Made by a program: the position numbers and the translations under genes. 64,000 nt of DNA from NCBI GenBank assembly GCA_002968845.1, contig PVBG01000019.1:1-64000 (forward strand), in the 5' to 3' direction. Shown one piece after another: positions 59,449 to 64,000 of the stretch. Source of the stretch: Neorhizobium tomejilense (lineage in GTDB: Bacteria > Pseudomonadota > Alphaproteobacteria > Rhizobiales > Rhizobiaceae). Position 1 is the first letter of the stretch. Every line of letters begins with the position of its first letter. The notes under the pieces were generated by a model that was not told where the DNA came from, ran no database searches, and was given only the letters and a program-made list of their open reading frames with translations.

Positions 59449-60174
59449 CTATTGAGGCTCGCCGATGCCGTAGCGCTTCAGAATTACAGCCTGGATGCCG
59501 TCCTTGATGAGGCGGTCGAGACCTGCCTGCATCCTGGCGATCAGTTCGTCGGGCACATCCGGATTGCACGCAATGCCGAGATGCTGTTCGGTGAACAGGA
59601 TGACTTTTTCGATCGGCGTCCCGTCCGCCTTCAGCTTTTGATAGACGCCTTCCGACATGGGCATCATGTCGATACGGTCCTGCAGCAGTTTTCGGAGCGT
59701 CGTATCGACGTCGGCGCTGAGATCGATCTTCGGGAAACCGGAGCTCTTCAGAAGCCCCTCGGTATAGTCGGCGCGATGGGTGCCGACCGTGTACTGCCTG
59801 GCTTCCTCCAGGGTGGTCGCCGTGACCTTCGAACCCGCATGGCGCACGAGAATGCTGCGGTCGACGAAAAGAGGCACAACCCATTTGAAACGCGGTTCGC
59901 GTTCCGGTGTGCGGGCGGCGGCGAAGACGCAGTGCATGGACTGCGTCTCGGCCATGGCGATGGCCCGGGCCCAGGGCATGATCTCCAGCGTGTAAGGCGT
60001 GCCCGCATCCTGCATGATGATGCTTACCTGGTCGATGCCGACGCCGCGGTAGTTGCCGCCGGGCTCCTGGTAGCTGAAGGGCGGGTAGGACTCGGTCGAA
60101 AAGACGATGGCCTGCTGGGCATGGGCGCCACACGCGAGGCTGAGGCTGGCAAGAAGCGGCGCTGCGATTTTCAT
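59449..60174 (-). CDS. Periplasmic solute-binding protein (SBP_bac_3-like)
   Basis: 241 residues from the ATG at 60174, behind GGGGGACAG. Signal peptide (KIAAPLLASLSLACGAHA). The mature protein is a type 3 amino-acid/polar-solute binding fold: IVFSTESYPPFSYQEPGGNY, then GVGIDQVSIIMQDAG and VGTHRADYTEGLLKSSGFPK. No permease or ATPase gene is adjacent; instead a transmembrane GGDEF/EAL gene lies 67 bases upstream on the same strand. It therefore probably acts as a sensor subunit rather than in transport. Confidence 0.88.
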   Translation of the reverse strand: MKIAAPLLASLSLACGAHAQQAIVFSTESYPPFSYQEPGGNYRGVGIDQVSIIMQDAGTPYTLEIMPWARAIAMAETQSMHCVFAAARTPEREPRFKWVVPLFVDRSILVRHAGSKVTATTLEEARQYTVGTHRADYTEGLLKSSGFPKIDLSADVDTTLRKLLQDRIDMMPMSEGVYQKLKADGTPIEKVILFTEQHLGIACNPDVPDELIARMQAGLDRLIKDGIQAVILKRYGIGEPQ

Positions 60175-60241
60175 CTGTCCCCCTTCCAAACGCATATGTT
60201 GTCATTTCTGACCCAGCATCTGGTCCGGAGGTGAGAACGTG

Positions 60242-62638
60242 TCAGCTCGCCATGGACTCGATTTCGGCCTGCCGGGTGGATAGGGCCGAGAGCAGTTCGG
60301 AAATTTCGCGGGGCTTCGAGAAGAGATAGCCTTGGGCGTAGTCGATGCCCATTTGCTGCAGCAATAAGCGCTGTTCTTCCGTCTCGACGCCTTCAGCGAC
60401 GACCTTGCAGTTCATCTTGTGAGAAATAGCACTGATGCCTTCGACGAGCATCCTGTTCTTACTGCCTATGTCGCCCGTCTGTTCGGTGAGCGAATGGATG
60501 AAGGACTGGTCGATCTTGACGATATCGACCGGGAAACGGCTCATATAGCTCAGCGACGAATAGCCGGTGCCGAAGTCGTCGAGCGCGATGCGGCAGCCGA
60601 AGAGATGGAGTTCGTTGAGAATGGTGCGGATTTCCGGGTTGTCGTGCATCAGCACGGCTTCGGTGATTTCCACCACCAGGCGCGACGGATCGATGCCGTA
60701 GCGGCCGAGCAGGCCGGCAAGGCGTGCCGGCAGGCCGGGCTCGAATTGCAGCGGCGAGAAGTTGACCGCGACATAGGTCTCGCCCATGCCGGGCAGGCGC
60801 GAGACGCGGGCGAGGTTCGCCATCGCGTCTTCCAGAATGAGGTTGCCGATCTGGCTGATCGAGCCGGTCTCTTCGGCAACGCTGATGATGCCGGCCGGCG
60901 ACAGCAGGCCCTTGCGGGGATGGCGCATCCGCATCAGCGCTTCGAAGCCCGACGGAACGCCGGTCTCGATGTCGACGATCGGCTGGAAATGCGCCTCAAA
61001 CCAGCTTGCGGCGATCGCAACCTCGATGTCGCTCTCGATTTCGGCCCGTTCCCGCGTCTGGTCGAGAATGGCGGGATCGTAGACCTGCGCGCCGTTCTTG
61101 CCGTCGCGTTTGCGGGCATACATGGCCATGTCCGACTTCTGCAGCAGTTCGGCGGCGCTGGCGGCATGGCTCGGATAGAAGGCGAGGCCGATACTGGCGC
61201 TCAACCGCACGCCGGTGCCCTGGATCCTGAAGGGAACCTCGAACATGTCGACGATCTTCTGGCTGAGTTCGTTCGCGCGGCGCTCGGCACCGTCCCCGGT
61301 AATCAGGATGGCGAATTCGTCGCCGCCGAGACGGGAGGCGGTATCGCCGTCGTTGAGCATCGGCTTCGTCCGCTCGACGAACTGGCAGAGCACGGCGTCG
61401 CCGGCTGCATGGCCGAGATTGTCGTTGATCGCCTTGAAGCGGTCGAGATCGACGAACAGGCAGGCGACCTCGGTGCGCGCCCTGTCGGCCTCGGCGATCT
61501 TCTGGTCGAGCGTCGCCTCGAAACCCTGGCGGTTCAGGAGTCCTGTCAGGTGGTCGGAGATGGCCTGCTGACGATTGCGCAGTTCCGATTGCCTGAGTTC
61601 CGTGACATCCGTCATGACGCTCAGCGAGCCGGGAATGTTGCCGCCGGCAGTGCCAAGCTCGGTCTCGACGATCAGCACGTCCATCAGGCGGCTGTCGGCG
61701 CAGAGGAACCGGACCGTGACTTCGATCGCCGGGCCGCTCGGTTTTGCCTGCTGCTTGCGCCTTGCATAAATCTGGCGGTCAGCAGGGGCCACGAGTTCGG
61801 AAAAGGGATGGCCGATCACGTCCTCGCGGCGATAGCCGGTCGCGAGAAGCCAATAATCGCTGACCGCGGCGATCTGGTCGCCTCGGGTCAGCGAAAACAG
61901 CATGGCCGGCGTCAGGTTGTAGATTTCCGTGGTCTGCTGATGAGCGCGCTTCAGTTCGCGTTCCTCGCGCTCCAGCAGCGTCTGCATTTCGTTGAAGCTC
62001 TTCGCCAGCCGCCCCATTTCGTCGTTCGAACGCCAGTCGACATGATGGCGCGAACCGAGCCTGCGGGTTGCCTCGATCGCAGCGGTCAACCGCATCAGCG
62101 GCTTGATGACCATGACGCGATTGCCGAGGATCGCCGCGCCGAAGACCGTCAGGATGGTGATGATGAAGATGGAGATGAAGGCCATTTCCATCTGGTGCAG
62201 GGCGGAGAACCAGCCGAGCTTCGGCACGTAGACGGTAATGCTGCCGACACTGCGGGTCCCCTGCTGCGACTTGTAGAAGATGGGCTCGGAGATCGCCTCA
62301 AGGCCGCGGAAATCGGCCGGATTGACGTCGACTTCGGAAATATTCAGCTTGCCCGTATTGTCGCTGATCTGCACGCCGTTGATGGCGGGATCGGCGATCA
62401 GCATCGAGGCGACCTGGTGGATGCTGTCGGTGTCGAGATCCCAGAGCGGCTTGCCGAGAGCCTGGGAATTGGTCACCAGCACGACATTGACATGTTCGCT
62501 GAGGTTCTTGGCGGCCTGCTGGGAGGAAAGCGCCAGGAACAACGTGAACAGCGGTGCGACGACGACCAGGAGGGCGCCTGAAATGATCGCAATAAAACGA
62601 CTCTCAACGGAATGAGTCACCGTCTTCCCCGCATTCAT
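60242..62638 (-). CDS. Membrane HAMP-PAS-GGDEF-EAL c-di-GMP enzyme
   Basis: 798 residues. TM1 about 17-38, periplasmic domain 40-150 (IADPAINGVQISDNTGKLNI), TM2 about 152-172, HAMP 173-230, PAS about 235-345, GGDEF about 355-520 (motif GGDEF 438-442), EAL about 535-790 (motif EAL at 566-568, FEALMRMRHP). Both catalytic motifs look intact; no RxxD inhibition site. It may turn over c-di-GMP in response to a periplasmic signal delivered by the adjacent binding protein. It lies between rplY and pth. Confidence 0.93.
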   Translation of the reverse strand: MNAGKTVTHSVESRFIAIISGALLVVVAPLFTLFLALSSQQAAKNLSEHVNVVLVTNSQALGKPLWDLDTDSIHQVASMLIADPAINGVQISDNTGKLNISEVDVNPADFRGLEAISEPIFYKSQQGTRSVGSITVYVPKLGWFSALHQMEMAFISIFIITILTVFGAAILGNRVMVIKPLMRLTAAIEATRRLGSRHHVDWRSNDEMGRLAKSFNEMQTLLEREERELKRAHQQTTEIYNLTPAMLFSLTRGDQIAAVSDYWLLATGYRREDVIGHPFSELVAPADRQIYARRKQQAKPSGPAIEVTVRFLCADSRLMDVLIVETELGTAGGNIPGSLSVMTDVTELRQSELRNRQQAISDHLTGLLNRQGFEATLDQKIAEADRARTEVACLFVDLDRFKAINDNLGHAAGDAVLCQFVERTKPMLNDGDTASRLGGDEFAILITGDGAERRANELSQKIVDMFEVPFRIQGTGVRLSASIGLAFYPSHAASAAELLQKSDMAMYARKRDGKNGAQVYDPAILDQTRERAEIESDIEVAIAASWFEAHFQPIVDIETGVPSGFEALMRMRHPRKGLLSPAGIISVAEETGSISQIGNLILEDAMANLARVSRLPGMGETYVAVNFSPLQFEPGLPARLAGLLGRYGIDPSRLVVEITEAVLMHDNPEIRTILNELHLFGCRIALDDFGTGYSSLSYMSRFPVDIVKIDQSFIHSLTEQTGDIGSKNRMLVEGISAISHKMNCKVVAEGVETEEQRLLLQQMGIDYAQGYLFSKPREISELLSALSTRQAEIESMAS

Positions 62639-62781
62639 CGTCTGGCTGCCGCCGGACTTTCCCCGTCATGCTGAAGTAGCGTGCATCGTTTCACCTATTC
62701 ATTAAACTTCACTGAAACGACAATGCCAAGATTCGAACGAATTACGGAAGCAGCCTTACTAAACTGTATTCGGTGGACAAT

Positions 62782-62810
62782 AAAAAACCCGCTTTCTTGC
62801 GAAAGCGGGT
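62782..62810 (-). terminator. Rho-independent terminator after rplY
   Basis: On the minus strand, ACCCGCTTTC (62810-62801) pairs with GAAAGCGGGT (62796-62787) around a GCAA loop and is followed by a T run (six T's to 62782). It lies 24 bases after the rplY stop. Confidence 0.9.
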
Positions 62811-62834
62811 CCCATTTCAAGAATTTCGGCCTGG

Positions 62835-63440
62835 TTATTCAGCAGAAGCCGGTTCTTCCTCGGTAACGCCTGCAGCCGGGGCGACGATCGTCGCGATGGT
62901 GAAGTCGCGGTCGGAAATGACCGGACGTACGCCAGCCGGCAGCTTGACGGCGGAGATGTGGAGGCTGTCGCCGATCTTCGCGCCCGTCAGGTCGACGGTC
63001 AGGAATTCCGGAATGTCGTTGGCCGGGCAAAGCAGCTCGACTGCGTGACGGACGATGTTGAGAACGCCGCCGACCTTGATGCCCGGGGACTTCTCTTCGT
63101 TGACGAAGTGAACCGGAACTTCAACGGAAACTTCCGTGTTGCCCGAGACGCGCAGAAAATCCACGTGCATGGTGAAGTCGCGGACCGGATCGAGCTGATA
63201 GTCCTTCGGGAGGACCTGGATCTTCTCGCCGTTGACGTCGATCGTGGCAACCGTGGTCATGAAACCGCCGGCATGGATGCGCTTCGTCACTTCGTTGGTC
63301 GACAGAGCGATCGCGAGGGGGGACTGCTTGTCACCATAGATGACAGCAGGAATGAAACCGTTGCGGCGAAGTTCACGGGAGGACCCCTTACCTACCCGTT
63401 CGCGCGCCTCGGCCTTGAGCTCGTAAGATGCGTGGCTCAT
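62835..63440 (-). CDS. rplY: 50S ribosomal protein L25, long CTC form
   Basis: 201 residues from the ATG at 63440 (MSHASYELKAEARERVGKGS), behind AAAGGA. The N-terminal domain (5-95) binds 5S rRNA (RNGFIPAVIYGDKQSP). The C-terminal TL5/CTC domain (about 100-190, VSVEVPVHFVNEEKSPGIKV) is the long form associated with general stress. The acidic tail ends TEEEPASAE. A normal partner of pth, from which it is separated here by the binding-protein/GGDEF-EAL pair. Confidence 0.95.
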   Translation of the reverse strand: MSHASYELKAEARERVGKGSSRELRRNGFIPAVIYGDKQSPLAIALSTNEVTKRIHAGGFMTTVATIDVNGEKIQVLPKDYQLDPVRDFTMHVDFLRVSGNTEVSVEVPVHFVNEEKSPGIKVGGVLNIVRHAVELLCPANDIPEFLTVDLTGAKIGDSLHISAVKLPAGVRPVISDRDFTIATIVAPAAGVTEEEPASAE

Positions 63441-63684
63441 GGCATATCCTTTCGAGGTTGTTTGGAGAGTTTTTCGCAAGCGTTGTCGGCTCGCGTCAAA
63501 CTGAAGGGCATCATCCGATGCGCTTCATCCGCGTTGCCTCCAAGGGTGTCTACGCGGACCGGCGCGCTATAATACAATGAGCAGGGATGTGCAAGCTTTT
63601 CGGCCTGAAAACAAAGGACTTGCGCTTGACTTCGGCGGCCCGACTTCCATTTTGTGCCCGTTGAACGAGGGAAGGGCTTGATTC

Positions 63685-64000
63685 ATGAAACGGACTTTGA
63701 TCGCGGCCAGCGTAATGGCTGCGTCCTGCGTATACCCAGTTGCGGCGGCTGAGATCAACGACAAGGGGGCCCGCACCCTCAAGGAAAGCCTCATCCACTT
63801 CCTGCCCGATACGGTCAAGACCACGGGCTTCCTGACCGTGAAGCCGGTCGGCGAGCGCTACGAGATCAGCTACGATTTCGCCAAGCTTCTGAAATCCATC
63901 AACAAGAAGAATTTCAAGATCTCCGGCCTGAAGCCGTTTTCGGTTTTCGCCGCACCCCTCGACAACGGCCAGTGGAAATTCAACAGCGACAGCGACATGA
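63685..64000 (+). CDS. Secreted hypothetical protein, partial
   Basis: The ATG at 63685 has an AGGG-type site and the frame runs off the right edge after about 105 codons. A signal peptide is clear (KRTLIAASVMAASCVYPVAA). The mature part begins AEINDKGARTLKESLIHFLP and continues VGERYEISYDFAKLLKSINK, suggesting a periplasmic protein of beta-strand-rich type. No family was recognised; the C-terminus is needed. Confidence 0.6.
   Translation, partial: MKRTLIAASVMAASCVYPVAAAEINDKGARTLKESLIHFLPDTVKTTGFLTVKPVGERYEISYDFAKLLKSINKKNFKISGLKPFSVFAAPLDNGQWKFNSDSDM

Noticed and set aside
1..64000. CRISPR arrays, prophage, secretion systems, rRNA or tRNA genes
   Set aside because: No regularly spaced repeat array, phage gene cluster, rRNA stretch or cloverleaf-like tRNA was recognised by eye; a tRNA scan would be needed to be certain for tRNAs.

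Overview
The window looks like chromosomal DNA of an alphaproteobacterium of the order Hyphomicrobiales, most likely family Rhizobiaceae (Rhizobium, Agrobacterium, Ensifer or Shinella-like). Evidence read from the sequence: high GC throughout; a fused trpE(G) anthranilate synthase behind a trp leader peptide and attenuator; the short ClpS2-type adaptor; a petABC cytochrome bc1 operon; an extended peptidyl-tRNA hydrolase close to a CTC-type L25; and paired palindromic intergenic repeats of the RIME style known from rhizobia. The genus cannot be fixed by reading alone.

Layout. 1-7.8 kb: a secreted Pro-rich protein running off the left edge, trpL/attenuator/trpE(G), a GNAT enzyme, a divergent LysR-MFS pair, and a CDF metal exporter coupled to queF. 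7.8-15.5 kb: RIME-like repeat, DUF2076 protein, HupE-like Ni/Co permease, a ClpP variant, a MerR-ATPase fusion, a membrane-protein gene bracketed by 34-bp direct repeats, and a CHASE/PAS/GGDEF/EAL protein. 15.5-21.7 kb: methyltransferase, PAS-GGDEF cyclase, benE, brnTA, and leuA with a Leu-rich leader. 21.7-23.2 kb: a small AT-richer insert with an IS3-family transposase remnant and a glycosyltransferase. 23.2-32.5 kb: ECF sigma/anti-sigma pair, metallophosphoesterase, Nudix, glutathionyl-hydroquinone reductase, three GNAT enzymes and an MFS carrier. 30.4-37.6 kb: a MoxR / DUF58 / BatA-DUF4159 / membrane-protein operon. 37.8-42.9 kb: DUF1285, CoA-pyrophosphatase-like Nudix, CCA-adding enzyme, small proteins, hemF. 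43-50.5 kb: a HigBA-like TA pair, soxR with a textbook SoxR box, trmL, two paralogous ABC exporters separated by a ParDE-like TA pair, and an EEP-family protein. 50.5-64 kb: petABC, apt, two MaoC proteins, ychF, vapBC, clpS, prmB-like, pth, a periplasmic binding protein beside a HAMP/PAS/GGDEF/EAL protein, rplY, and a secreted protein running off the right edge.

How it fits together. Most of the window is housekeeping: Trp and Leu biosynthesis with attenuation-type leaders, respiration, heme, translation and tRNA quality control, and proteolysis. Accessory DNA is scattered singly between these genes: four toxin-antitoxin pairs, three c-di-GMP enzymes, three RIME-like repeat pairs, an IS remnant with a glycosyltransferase, and a direct-repeat-bracketed gene. 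No CRISPR array, prophage, secretion system or large mobile element was seen. The observations most worth following are the SoxR-type promoter that points into the antisense strand of trmL, the direct-repeat-bracketed membrane gene, the MerR-ATPase fusion, and the binding-protein/GGDEF-EAL pair.
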